Assembly (NCBI GenBank): GCA_002308635.1
Contig: DBWG01000128.1
Location: forward strand, 1,500-16,881
DNA length: 15,382 nt
Reading direction: 5' to 3'
From: Ruminococcaceae bacterium UBA1244
GTDB lineage: Bacteria > Bacillota > Clostridia > Oscillospirales > Acutalibacteraceae
The notes under the pieces are model-generated. The model did not search any database and had not been told where the DNA came from. It saw nothing but the letters and a program-made list of their open reading frames with translations. The position numbers and the translations under genes were made by a program. Below, in pieces: positions 1 to 7,279 of this stretch; the stretch's first letter is position 1, and the number at the start of each line of letters is the position of its first letter.

Positions 1-545
1 TCTTCTGCGGTAACTGCCGCATGAACGGGACAGCCGCCTTTCAGGAGAACAATGTTCTTTTCCGGCAGTGACTTTGCAACGAACGAACCGAGATTGCAGT
101 CCGGGATAAAAATGATATTGTCGTTTTCTATCTGGCTCACGATCTTTACTGCGGACGCAGACGTTACACATACATCACAAACCGTTTTAAGAGCGGCGGT
201 AGTGTTTATGTAGGCGACTACCGTATGATCGGGATATTCCTCACGAAGCTTTAAGATAAAATCCTTGTCCATCTGTTCCGCCATCGGACATCCGGCGGAT
301 GGGCTTGAAAGGATCACAGTCTTTTCGGGCGAGAGTATCTTTACGGTTTCAGCCATGAAGCGCACTCCGCACATGAGCATGGTTTTGTTGGGCGCTTTTG
401 CGGCAAGCTTGCTGAGTGCGTATGAATCGCCGGTGAAATCTGCGATTTCGAGGATCTCTCTTGCCTGATAGCTGTGGGCGAGGATACAGATATCCTTCTC
501 TTTTTTAAGGCGGAGTATCTCTTCCTGAACTTCCTTTATGGTCAT
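1..545 (-). CDS. nadA: Quinolinate synthase NadA, 5' part (runs off left edge)
   Basis: Condenses iminoaspartate with dihydroxyacetone phosphate to quinolinate, the second step of de novo NAD synthesis; a cytoplasmic [4Fe-4S] enzyme. About 181 codons are present of the roughly 300 usual for the family. The visible N-terminus reads MTIKEVQEEILRLKKEKD followed by ILAHSYQAREILEIADFTGDS, the first substrate-binding repeat (AH-x-Y, then D-x-x-GDS). MLMCGVRFMAE carries the first predicted cluster cysteine, SSPSAGCPMA follows, and a later segment has PDCNLGSFVAK. The start is taken at the ATG at 545; an in-frame ATG at 554 is possible because the ribosome binding site is weak for both. A promoter overlapping an inverted repeat lies just upstream. 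The 3' end and any nadB or nadC partners lie outside the window. The family call is secure. Confidence 0.95.
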   Translation of the reverse strand, partial: MTIKEVQEEILRLKKEKDICILAHSYQAREILEIADFTGDSYALSKLAAKAPNKTMLMCGVRFMAETVKILSPEKTVILSSPSAGCPMAEQMDKDFILKLREEYPDHTVVAYINTTAALKTVCDVCVTSASAVKIVSQIENDNIIFIPDCNLGSFVAKSLPEKNIVLLKGGCPVHAAVTAE

Positions 546-588
546 AATTATCATCCGTTTCTTTTTTGGAAATATAAATTTGAGTAAA

Positions 589-617
589 AATGTAAAGTTT
601 AAAATGAAATCTGTCAA
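589..617 (-). promoter_or_regulatory. Predicted sigma-A promoter of nadA
   Basis: On the minus strand, TTGACA (617-612) is a perfect -35. A 17-base spacer and TACATT (594-589) as the -10 follow. Transcription would start near 582, leaving a leader of about 37 bases before the nadA start at 545. The -35 lies inside the inverted repeat at 612-629, so a protein bound there would block it. Confidence 0.6.
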
Positions 618-629
618 GTATGCTTGACA
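612..629. promoter_or_regulatory. Inverted repeat TGTCAAG-N4-CTTGACA, candidate operator
   Basis: The two 7-base arms are perfectly complementary around the 4-base centre TATG. The repeat contains TTGACA on both strands and covers the nadA -35. Dyads placed like this are typical of dimeric repressor sites. NiaR (YrxA) is the known repressor of NAD synthesis genes in many Firmicutes, so it is a candidate, but I cannot match the site to a NiaR consensus from memory. It could also act as a weak hairpin after the upstream leftward gene. Confidence 0.5.
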
Positions 630-652
630 TACAATAAGTAGTGTGATAGAAT
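624..652 (+). promoter_or_regulatory. Near-consensus rightward promoter with no sense gene
   Basis: TTGACA (624-629), a 17-base spacer and TAGAAT (647-652) form a near-perfect sigma-A promoter on the plus strand. It points into the 3' end of the leftward flavin reductase-rubredoxin gene, so any transcript would be antisense. The -35 may simply be the mirror copy of the nadA -35 within the palindrome, but the well-spaced -10 is not explained by symmetry. Confidence 0.4.
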
Positions 653-660
653 AATATCAC
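643..660 (-). terminator. Small hairpin after the flavin reductase-rubredoxin gene
   Basis: On the minus strand GTGATA and TATCAC form a 6-base stem with a 6-base loop, 6 bases after the stop codon. The second dyad at 612-629 follows. There is no clean U-tract, so termination would be weak at best. Confidence 0.3.
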
Positions 661-666
661 TGTCGG

Positions 667-1314
667 TCAGCCTGTCTTTTTGAAAACAGACTTTGGTGCG
701 CCGCATATCGGGCAGATCCAGCTCTGAGGAAGCTCCTCAAAGGGAATGAGCGGGTCGATGTGTTCATACTTGCATATCGAGCAGGTGTATCTCTCGACTA
801 TTTCTTCCTCTTCGGGAATGTATGTGGGCGAATATTTCGGGGATTTTCCTTTGATGGTATTTATGTAGAAATCGTATGTCATGGGTTTGCCCTTGATTGA
901 TTCGCTGCCGGCAACGGGTTCGGCGATAAAGATAGTGTGGGTGACTGTTTCTACAGTGTTTACGACTCTGCAAAGGAACCAGCAGCAGATATCCTCCTGA
1001 ATGACAGGAATGCCCTCACGGAGAATTTTGTAGCGGACGTTGTTCAGCTTGTTTCCGTCACGGCCGGAGGTGAATCCGAGTGCGCCTATCACAGCGCCGG
1101 ATGTATTCTCTGAAAGAACACTCACGGTAAATTCACCGGTGCGCTTTATGCACTCGTTTGTGTAGTTGCTGTGGTTGATGCTGACGGCAATGGTCATCGG
1201 GAGTGAGGAGATCTGGATAACGGTGTTGACTATGCAGGCGTTTCCGGAAGTCAGCCCCTTTGCTCCGACAGCGCACATTCCATAAGACAGGGACGTAAGA
1301 ATTTTATCATACAT
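667..1314 (-). CDS. Flavin reductase-rubredoxin fusion (high-molecular-weight rubredoxin type)
   Basis: A 215-residue protein with an FMN-binding flavin reductase-like domain (about 1-155) and a C-terminal rubredoxin domain (about 175-213). The domain order is that of the high-molecular-weight rubredoxins and flavoredoxins of anaerobes, which pass electrons from NAD(P)H to partners such as flavodiiron proteins in nitric oxide or oxygen detoxification. The rubredoxin iron ligands are all present: Cys178 and Cys181 (CSIC), Cys201 and Cys204 (CPICG). The knuckle-to-knuckle segment is about ten residues shorter than in classical rubredoxins. An AAAGGGGGA ribosome binding site sits 9 bases before the ATG at 1314. 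No oxidase or flavodiiron gene is nearby, so the electron acceptor is unknown. Confidence 0.88.
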   Translation of the reverse strand: MYDKILTSLSYGMCAVGAKGLTSGNACIVNTVIQISSLPMTIAVSINHSNYTNECIKRTGEFTVSVLSENTSGAVIGALGFTSGRDGNKLNNVRYKILREGIPVIQEDICCWFLCRVVNTVETVTHTIFIAEPVAGSESIKGKPMTYDFYINTIKGKSPKYSPTYIPEEEEIVERYTCSICKYEHIDPLIPFEELPQSWICPICGAPKSVFKKTG

Positions 1315-1349
1315 ACATTAAATCCCCCTTTAAAAACTTATACAACAGT

Positions 1350-1378
1350 ATGATAACACAAAAACTGACAAATTACAA
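1350..1378 (-). promoter_or_regulatory. Predicted sigma-A promoter of the flavin reductase-rubredoxin gene
   Basis: On the minus strand TTGTAA (1378-1373), a 17-base spacer and TATCAT (1355-1350, five of six consensus bases) lie about 36 bases before the start codon. This indicates transcription separate from spoVAC. Confidence 0.55.
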
Positions 1379-1401
1379 GAAGATTTTGCCGAAAATATGT
1401 A

Positions 1402-1443
1402 CAAAAATGGTCATTCCGACAGTACTGATCGGCACTGCCGGAA
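1402..1443 (-). terminator. Predicted terminator of spoVAC
   Basis: On the minus strand TTCCGGCAGT and ACTGTCGGAA form a 10-base stem with one G-U pair and a 10-base loop (1443-1414), starting 9 bases after the spoVAC stop. A TTTTT run follows at 1409-1402. It separates spoVAC from the next leftward gene. Confidence 0.6.
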
Positions 1444-1452
1444 AAAACTGAC

Positions 1453-1902
1453 TTAACCTGCGGCGTTTGCTGCGGAGAGTATAAGTCCGTAGACAACGGA
1501 AGCCGCCGTGCCGTAGACTATCACAGGCCCTGCAATGATGAACATTTTTGCGCCGAGTCCCATGACAAGACCTTCGCTCTGGAATTCTATTGCCGGAGAA
1601 ACAACGGCGTTTGAAAAGCCGGTTATCGGGACAAGAGTGCCTGCTCCGGCAAATTTTGCGATGTTGTCATAGAGGCTCAGCCCTGTCAGTACCGCCGCAA
1701 TAAATACAAGGCTTATGCTCGTAAAACAGCGGGCATCTTTTATATTCATGCCGAATACAAAGAGATATGTGTCGGTCAGCGCCTGACCGAGAGTGCATAT
1801 AAGCCCGCCGGCAAGGAATGCGTTGAGACAGTTTATTCCGATGCGGCTTTTCGGTGAAGCTTTGTCGACCATATCTGAATATTTTTTGGTTGTGATGTTC
1901 AT
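1453..1902 (-). CDS. spoVAC: Stage V sporulation protein AC
   Basis: A 149-residue integral membrane protein of the spore inner membrane. The family forms a mechanosensitive channel involved in dipicolinic acid uptake during sporulation and release in germination. Recognised by NAFLAGGLICTLGQALTD near the N-terminus and by the block AGAGTLVPITGFSNAVVSPA then IEFQSEGLVMGLGAKMFIIAGPV. Several hydrophobic segments span most of the chain, and the length matches the family. GAAAGGA lies 8 bases before the ATG at 1902. A sigma-G-like promoter lies upstream. It is unusual in standing alone: spoVAD and spoVAE normally follow directly, but here a terminator and an unrelated redox gene come next. Confidence 0.93.
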   Translation of the reverse strand: MNITTKKYSDMVDKASPKSRIGINCLNAFLAGGLICTLGQALTDTYLFVFGMNIKDARCFTSISLVFIAAVLTGLSLYDNIAKFAGAGTLVPITGFSNAVVSPAIEFQSEGLVMGLGAKMFIIAGPVIVYGTAASVVYGLILSAANAAG

Positions 1903-1936
1903 ATTTTTGTTCCTTTCAGACAGTTTGATTTTATGT

Positions 1937-1965
1937 TATTTTGCCTTAAAAGAAGAAAAATATGC
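1937..1965 (-). promoter_or_regulatory. Predicted sigma-G (forespore) promoter of spoVAC
   Basis: On the minus strand GCATA (1965-1961) fits the sigma-G -35. After 17 bases, CAAAATA (1943-1937) resembles the sigma-G -10. The position, about 35 bases before the start codon, and the known sigma-G control of spoVA genes both support the call. It overlaps the divergent promoter of the cysteine desulfurase gene. Confidence 0.55.
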
Positions 1966-1971
1966 TATACT
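1941..1971 (+). promoter_or_regulatory. Predicted vegetative promoter of the cysteine desulfurase-thiI operon
   Basis: An extended -10, TGCTATACT (1963-1971), has a TG one base before TATACT. The best -35, TTGCCT (1941-1946), is 19 bases upstream, so recognition probably leans on the extended -10. Transcription would start near 1978, only about 15 bases before the TTG start codon. Confidence 0.5.
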
Positions 1972-1992
1972 TTAAAAATCAAGGTGATAATT

Positions 1993-3129
1993 TTGAGAGA
2001 GATCTATCTTGACAACAGTGCGACCACAATGGTGTGTCCGCAGGCGGCTCAGAAAGCCCTTAAAATGATGACCGAAAACTACGGTAATCCGTCTTCGCTC
2101 CATTCAAAGGGCTTTGAAGCACAGAAGGAGCTTGAAGCCGCAAGAAGCGCCGCAGCGGAAATTCTGAACGCCGAGCCTTCGGAAATAATTTTTACATCAG
2201 GCGGTACCGAAAGCAACAATACCGCAGTTTTCGGAGCGGCGGAGGCTCTGTCACGCAGAGGAAATAAGATCGTGACCACTGCTTTTGAACATTCCTCAGT
2301 TATCGAAGCCGTACAGCGTCTTGAAAGCAGGGGCTTTGAAGCGGTTTATCTGAAGCCGGACAAAAACGGCACTGTGAGCCGTGAAGCCATAGAAGAAGCC
2401 GTTGATAAAAATACCGTTCTCGTCAGCATCATGGCGGTCAACAACGAGACAGGCGCAATGCTCCCGATAGAAGCTGTCAGGAGGATAATCGACCGGGCAG
2501 GTTCGCCGGCACTATTTCATGTTGATGCAGTTCAGGCATTCGGAAAAATACCTCTCCGTCCAAAGAAGCTTGGGATAGACCTTCTCAGTGCAAGCTCTCA
2601 CAAAATACACGGCCCAAAGGGTGCCGGCATACTGTACATACGCAGAGGTGCAAGGATAGTACCTCTCCATTACGGCGGCGAACAGGAAAAGAAGATACGT
2701 CCCGGAACAGAACCCATACCTCTTATATGCGCTATGGGAGAGGCAATAAAGTCGCTGCCGGATATGAAGACCGAGCTTGAAGATATGAAAAAACTGAACG
2801 CATACTGCCGGAGCAGACTTTCGGAGATAGAAAATGTACACATAAATTCGGACGAGAGCTGTCTGCCGTACATAATAAATTTTTCTGTCAGAGGTATACG
2901 TTCAGAGACTATGCTCCATTATCTTGCGGAAAAAGGCATATTTGTTTCGAGCGGATCTGCCTGCGCAAAGGGTAAAAAAAGCCATGTGCTTGAGGCGATG
3001 GAACTTGACGCTGCGCTTGCCGATTCTGCGCTGAGAGTCAGCTTTTCAAGATACAATACCCGTGAGGACATCGACGAACTGATAAAAGAACTGGTAAATG
3101 CTGATAATACACTTGCAAGAAGCAAATAA
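1993..3129 (+). CDS. Cysteine desulfurase (NifS/IscS family), sulfur donor for ThiI
   Basis: A PLP enzyme that turns cysteine into alanine and passes a persulfide to an acceptor. The 378-residue chain begins (L)REIYLDNSATT, the usual family N-terminus. The start is the TTG at 1993, 5 bases after AAGGTGA; longer in-frame starts have no ribosome binding site and would lie upstream of the predicted transcription start. Lys204 in SSHKIHGPKG is the PLP lysine, HVDAVQAFGK holds the cofactor-contact Asp and Gln, and Cys324 in SSGSACAKG is the catalytic cysteine on the mobile loop. thiI starts 49 bases downstream, as in Bacillus subtilis where the desulfurase NifZ is paired with ThiI, so tRNA thiolation is the likely job. 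General Fe-S or thiamine supply cannot be excluded. Confidence 0.93.
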   Translation: MREIYLDNSATTMVCPQAAQKALKMMTENYGNPSSLHSKGFEAQKELEAARSAAAEILNAEPSEIIFTSGGTESNNTAVFGAAEALSRRGNKIVTTAFEHSSVIEAVQRLESRGFEAVYLKPDKNGTVSREAIEEAVDKNTVLVSIMAVNNETGAMLPIEAVRRIIDRAGSPALFHVDAVQAFGKIPLRPKKLGIDLLSASSHKIHGPKGAGILYIRRGARIVPLHYGGEQEKKIRPGTEPIPLICAMGEAIKSLPDMKTELEDMKKLNAYCRSRLSEIENVHINSDESCLPYIINFSVRGIRSETMLHYLAEKGIFVSSGSACAKGKKSHVLEAMELDAALADSALRVSFSRYNTREDIDELIKELVNADNTLARSK

Positions 3130-3178
3130 ACGTGATACACTTAATTTGACTGACCTTTCTATGAAGAGGAGAAAAAGC

Positions 3179-4348
3179 ATGAAGGAAATTTTGCTCATAA
3201 AGCTTGGAGAAATAGTCCTGAAAGGACTAAACAGAAAGAATTTTGAAGATACACTTCTCCGTACACTGAGAAGAAGACTTGCAAAGATCGGCAGCTTTCA
3301 GGTAAAGGCTTCACAGTCTACCATAACCGTCAAGCCGATGGATGACGATATCGACATGGACGATGCTGTTCTGTGTGTTTCAAGGGTGTTCGGCATAGCG
3401 GCGTTTGCACGTGCCTGCAAGGCTGAGAAGGATCTTGAAAAAATAAAGGAGCAGGCGGGCGAATATCTCAGGGAGACTCTTGAAGATGCAAAGACCTTTA
3501 AGGTGGAATCAAAGCGTTCCGATAAAAAATTCCCGTATACCTCGCCTGAGATATCTGCTGAGGTCGGAGGATATCTGCTTGAAAAATTTCCTCACCTGAC
3601 GGTCGATGTACATGATCCTGATGTTATCGTGACGGTCGAGATAAGAGATTTTGCCGCTTACATAAGAGCAGGACTGATAAGAGGAGCCGGCGGTATTCCC
3701 GTAGGTACAGGCGGAAAGGCGTGTGTGCTTATTTCCGGCGGTATAGACAGCCCTGTTGCAGCATATACGATGGCGAAGCGTGGACTTGAACTGATGGCGG
3801 TGCATTTTGCAAGTCCGCCGTATACCAGTGAACGTGCGGAAGAAAAGGTCGTTGAGCTTCTCACAAGAGTGGCAAAATACAGCGGCAGGATGAAGATGTA
3901 TACAGTGCCGTTCACAAAGATACAGGAACAGATACGTGAAAAGTGCAACGAGGACTACTTCACAATCATCATGCGCAGATTCATGATGGAAATAGCCCAG
4001 CGTCTCGCAGCCGATAAGGGCGCTCAGGCACTTATTACCGGAGAAAGTCTCGGACAGGTCGCAAGCCAGACTATCGGCGCTATTGCCTGCACTGATGCTG
4101 TGTGCAGGATGCCGGTGTTCAGACCGCTTTTGGGTATGGACAAGGAAGAGATCATAGAAATATCAAGAAAGATAGACACATTTGAGGTCTCGATACAGCC
4201 CTTTGAGGACTGCTGTACGGTATTTACCCCGAAACATCCCCGTACAAAGCCGATGCTTGAAAATGTGATTGCGGAAGAAAACAAGATAGACAGTCTCCCT
4301 TTGATAGAAGAAGCCGTACAGAACGTAAAGGTACGGGATATCGTTTGA
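3179..4348 (+). CDS. thiI: tRNA 4-thiouridine synthase ThiI
   Basis: Adenylates U8 of tRNA and replaces the oxygen with sulfur; the family can also serve thiazole synthesis. The 389-residue protein starts MKEILLIKLGEIVLKGLNRK, with AGAGGAG 7 bases before the ATG. An in-frame upstream ATG at 3161 has no such site. Order: N-terminal ferredoxin-like and THUMP domains (about 1-165), then the PP-loop ATPase with SGGIDSP at residues 186-192. The C-terminal rhodanese domain of the E. coli enzyme is absent, as is usual in Firmicutes. Without it the enzyme depends on a partner desulfurase, which is the gene directly upstream. No TPP riboswitch was seen. Confidence 0.95.
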   Translation: MKEILLIKLGEIVLKGLNRKNFEDTLLRTLRRRLAKIGSFQVKASQSTITVKPMDDDIDMDDAVLCVSRVFGIAAFARACKAEKDLEKIKEQAGEYLRETLEDAKTFKVESKRSDKKFPYTSPEISAEVGGYLLEKFPHLTVDVHDPDVIVTVEIRDFAAYIRAGLIRGAGGIPVGTGGKACVLISGGIDSPVAAYTMAKRGLELMAVHFASPPYTSERAEEKVVELLTRVAKYSGRMKMYTVPFTKIQEQIREKCNEDYFTIIMRRFMMEIAQRLAADKGAQALITGESLGQVASQTIGAIACTDAVCRMPVFRPLLGMDKEEIIEISRKIDTFEVSIQPFEDCCTVFTPKHPRTKPMLENVIAEENKIDSLPLIEEAVQNVKVRDIV

Positions 4349-4419
4349 ATATTTCAGGAAATGACAGTTTCCGTGTCTGCGGGACAGCATAAAAATGTTT
4401 ACTTTAGGAGTGTATTACA

Positions 4420-7254
4420 ATGAATGCAGAAATATATTTTCCGAGAAACGGCATGGCGTTCGGACAGACCTCCGAAAAGAGCTTTGAGGAAACAATAAAA
4501 AAGCTCTCAAACAGTAATGTAAATATTATCTATAAAACAGAGATCAATCTTACTGAGGACAGCATTGTTGAAGCACTGAAGGTAACGGAGTCCGGAGATG
4601 ATAAGATCGGACTTGTCTTTATTGCTGATGTTCTCGAAAGCGATAACGCTCAGAAGGCAAAAAAATTCTTTGAGGATATCGGTGTTACAGGAAAGGTGAG
4701 ACGCATAGAAGCGGAATGTATCGACCCGCTTCTTGAGGATGCGGACAGCTCCGATTCCTCACGCTCCGGCGGAAAAGGCAAAAAGAAAATGCCTGCGGAG
4801 TCGGAAGTGGAGTTTATTGATATAAACGGAAACGTTGAAAGAGGATTCGATGTTCCTGAGGATGAGGCTCCCGTAACGCAGAAAACGGCTTCCGGCAATG
4901 ATAAGAAAAAGACTGAGAAAAACAAAAAGGAAGACAGCAAACCGGCGGACGCTGCTTCTGACGATGAGGTCATTGATATAAGCAGCGGCAATGTGACGAT
5001 AGAAAAGAAAAAGCTCTATGCCTATGCTGCGGAATATAAAAACAGTACGATAGTTCTTCTGCCGCCTGCTGAAAAGATTGATGCACCCTTTACAACGGTG
5101 ATATATACCGCCGCAAAAAAGATCACTGCTCCAAAAAAGAAACGGGCATTATGGAAAAAATTCATTCCATGCAAGGGAGACAGTGCATTTGATGTTATTC
5201 GAAAGATCATTCTTATACTTGCAGCGTGTACGTTCCTTGTGTCCTCGTATATGCTGCTCAATATCCTTGTAATTGAACCGTGGATGAACGACAAGCTCAA
5301 TGCAAAGATAAGCCAGTGGCATGATGAGGGTTCAAAAACGCCTGATGATGCCAAAAAGCCGAAGGACGGTTCTGACGGCATACTTTCAGACTTCTCAAAG
5401 CTTATCGAAAAAAATAAGGATACTGTCGGCTGGATAACCGTTCCGAACACTCCGATAGACTATGTCGTAGTAAAGTCGCCTGAGGACGAGGAGAGAGTTA
5501 CAAACGGTCAGGACCCATACTACCTCTATACCGACTTTGAAGGCAACTATACAAAATACGGAACTATCTTTATGGACTACAGGAGCGATCTTGATTCCAA
5601 AAATATGATCCTTCACGGCCACCACATGCAGGACGGCAGAATGTTTGCAAAGCTTACGGAATTCTATGACCTTGACAGATATAAGGGTACGCCTGTCTTT
5701 ACCTTCGATACCCTTTATGAAAAGGCCAAGTGGAAGATCATTTCAGTATTTAAGACCAATACCCTCAAATGGCAGGGCGACCCTGTGTTTAACTATCTCA
5801 GAGGAAGTTTCAGCAGCGAATATGATTTTATCAACTTCGTATATCAGCTGCGTGTGCGTTCTATGATCGACTGTCCTGTAACAGTGAACGAGGACGATAC
5901 AATTCTGACACTTTCCACCTGCTGCTATGACTTTGAGGAATTCAGATTTGTAGTCGTTGCCCGTAAGGTGAGAGACGGCGAAAGCGCAGAGGTCGATATC
6001 TCCAAGGCTAAGACCAATCCCACACCGCTCTATCCTCAGGTTTGCCATGATTACTGGGGCGTTGAAAAACCGCTCGTTACATCATTCCAGGATGCTTACA
6101 ACAGCGGAAGGATAGACTGGTATGACGGTGACGGAAGATGGTCGGAGGATGATGACCAGGAACTCCAGAGACAGCTTATCGAGGGAAAGGAAAGAGCAGA
6201 AAAGCGTCTCAGAGAGGGCTATAACAAGGCTGATTATCAGAAGGAACAGTTCGAAGAGATCGAAAGCATTATCGACAGCTATGTGGAGCGCATCAACAAG
6301 GCTGAAAAGGGTTCTGATGTCAATGAACTCTACGCTCAGGCTGTTACCGAGATCGGAAAGGTCAAGACCATAAAGCAGCTCAAGGCAGAAGAGGAAGACA
6401 AGAAAAAACAGGAAGAGCTTGAGAAAAAGCAGACTCTCAAACAAAGCAGACAAAATGCTTTACAGGATATCCGCAACAGCACTGCCGGAAAGAATTATCC
6501 GAGCCTGAAGGCGATGGACGACATAATAAACAAATACAAAAAGCTTATCAATGAATCAGAGGATACTGCCGAGATCACACGGCTCAGAGATAAGGCTATC
6601 GCAGAGCTTGCCGCAATAGAGAAAAAGAACAGCGAGCAATCTTCAAGACAGGAGCAATCCTCAAAGCAGGAAGAGTCCTCAAAACGGGAAGAGTCCTCAA
6701 AACAGGAGGAATCCTCAAAACAGGATGACACCAGCAGACAGGAACTTGAATCATACAAGGCGCAGGCTGTCAGAAAGCTTTACGGGTATGTCAGCAACGG
6801 CGCATCCGATTATGTAAAGCAGGGCGTAAGGAGCCTTATCTCCGAAAACGAGATCAAGATCAACGGTGCTTCAAGCAAGTCTGAGGTGGATGATATCCTC
6901 GAAAAGGCGGAGAATGCGATACACAGAAAGTCGGAGGAGCTTGCCGAAGAGGAAGCACGCAGACAGGAAAGCGCTGAACAGGAGCTTGCCGTCTATAAGA
7001 CAGATTCGATCTATGCCCTCAGCGTCTATATCGACACAAGCAAATATTCCGAATCAGTAAAGGCAAGTCTGGATGATCTGATCCTTGAGTATGCAGGATA
7101 TATCAACAATGCATCAAGCAAGTCGGCAGTAGATTCTCTCCTGAACGAGGCCAAGGGCTATCTTGATAGAATCGCTTCTGACGAAAGCTCAACTGAGACC
7201 TCAGAAGAAAGCAGTGAAAGCTCAGAAGAGATCAGCGAACTGAGCGCAGCCTGA
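4420..7254 (+). CDS. Membrane class B sortase with N-terminal CinA/MoaB-like domain and C-terminal three-helix modules
   Basis: A 944-residue multidomain protein. Residues 1-105 (MNAEIYFPRNGMAFGQTSEK onward) resemble the molybdopterin-binding fold of the CinA N-terminus. The fold seems interrupted by a charged linker (about 108-190) and resumes at 199-240 with TIVLLPP (210-216); its glycine-rich ligand loop is missing (IADVLESDN). A basic stretch, then one membrane helix (about 262-285), places this part inside and the rest outside. The class B sortase domain (about 325-525) has NKDTVGWITVPNT, His401 in LHGHHM, Cys501 in TLSTC and Arg509. Beyond it lie four modules of about 60 residues (588-650, 668-735, 776-840, 856-918), a Ser/Lys/Gln/Glu repeat (739-769) and a Ser/Glu tail. 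Sortases of this class are usually near 240 residues. TTAGGAG lies before the ATG. Sortase identity is firm; the CinA-like call is a remote resemblance. Confidence 0.85.
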   Translation: MNAEIYFPRNGMAFGQTSEKSFEETIKKLSNSNVNIIYKTEINLTEDSIVEALKVTESGDDKIGLVFIADVLESDNAQKAKKFFEDIGVTGKVRRIEAECIDPLLEDADSSDSSRSGGKGKKKMPAESEVEFIDINGNVERGFDVPEDEAPVTQKTASGNDKKKTEKNKKEDSKPADAASDDEVIDISSGNVTIEKKKLYAYAAEYKNSTIVLLPPAEKIDAPFTTVIYTAAKKITAPKKKRALWKKFIPCKGDSAFDVIRKIILILAACTFLVSSYMLLNILVIEPWMNDKLNAKISQWHDEGSKTPDDAKKPKDGSDGILSDFSKLIEKNKDTVGWITVPNTPIDYVVVKSPEDEERVTNGQDPYYLYTDFEGNYTKYGTIFMDYRSDLDSKNMILHGHHMQDGRMFAKLTEFYDLDRYKGTPVFTFDTLYEKAKWKIISVFKTNTLKWQGDPVFNYLRGSFSSEYDFINFVYQLRVRSMIDCPVTVNEDDTILTLSTCCYDFEEFRFVVVARKVRDGESAEVDISKAKTNPTPLYPQVCHDYWGVEKPLVTSFQDAYNSGRIDWYDGDGRWSEDDDQELQRQLIEGKERAEKRLREGYNKADYQKEQFEEIESIIDSYVERINKAEKGSDVNELYAQAVTEIGKVKTIKQLKAEEEDKKKQEELEKKQTLKQSRQNALQDIRNSTAGKNYPSLKAMDDIINKYKKLINESEDTAEITRLRDKAIAELAAIEKKNSEQSSRQEQSSKQEESSKREESSKQEESSKQDDTSRQELESYKAQAVRKLYGYVSNGASDYVKQGVRSLISENEIKINGASSKSEVDDILEKAENAIHRKSEELAEEEARRQESAEQELAVYKTDSIYALSVYIDTSKYSESVKASLDDLILEYAGYINNASSKSAVDSLLNEAKGYLDRIASDESSTETSEESSESSEEISELSAA
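6637..6726 (+). repeat. Five tandem 18-base units inside the sortase gene
   Basis: Five consecutive 18-base units encode the hexapeptide [QE]-S-S-[KR]-[QR]-[ED]. Units begin at 6637, 6655, 6673, 6691 and 6709. They form a hydrophilic linker between the second and third three-helix modules. Because the period is a multiple of three, copy-number changes would keep the reading frame. Confidence 0.9.
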
Positions 7255-7279
7255 TAAAGCAACTTTCAAAAACTGAATA

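Noticed and set aside
265..468. Rightward open frame at the left end
   Set aside because: It is antisense to nadA, whose protein sequence is clearly conserved.
3130..3178. TPP riboswitch or terminator before thiI
   Set aside because: The gap is only 49 bases and shows no riboswitch core or stable hairpin; the genes look cotranscribed.
4349..4419. Promoter for the large sortase gene
   Set aside because: Short hairpins (GGAAA/TTTCC) and AT-rich stretches occur, but no -35/-10 pair at acceptable spacing was found.
4650..4991. 113-codon leftward open frame
   Set aside because: It mirrors the low-complexity linker of the large sortase and has no ribosome binding site or family motif.
6637..6726. 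CRISPR-like array
   Set aside because: The units are contiguous 18-base coding repeats without spacers, inside a conserved reading frame.
7155..7254. C-terminal sorting signal on the large sortase
   Set aside because: The end is a Ser/Glu-rich tail without an LPxTG- or NPQTN-type motif, hydrophobic segment or basic tail, so it is not itself a sortase substrate.
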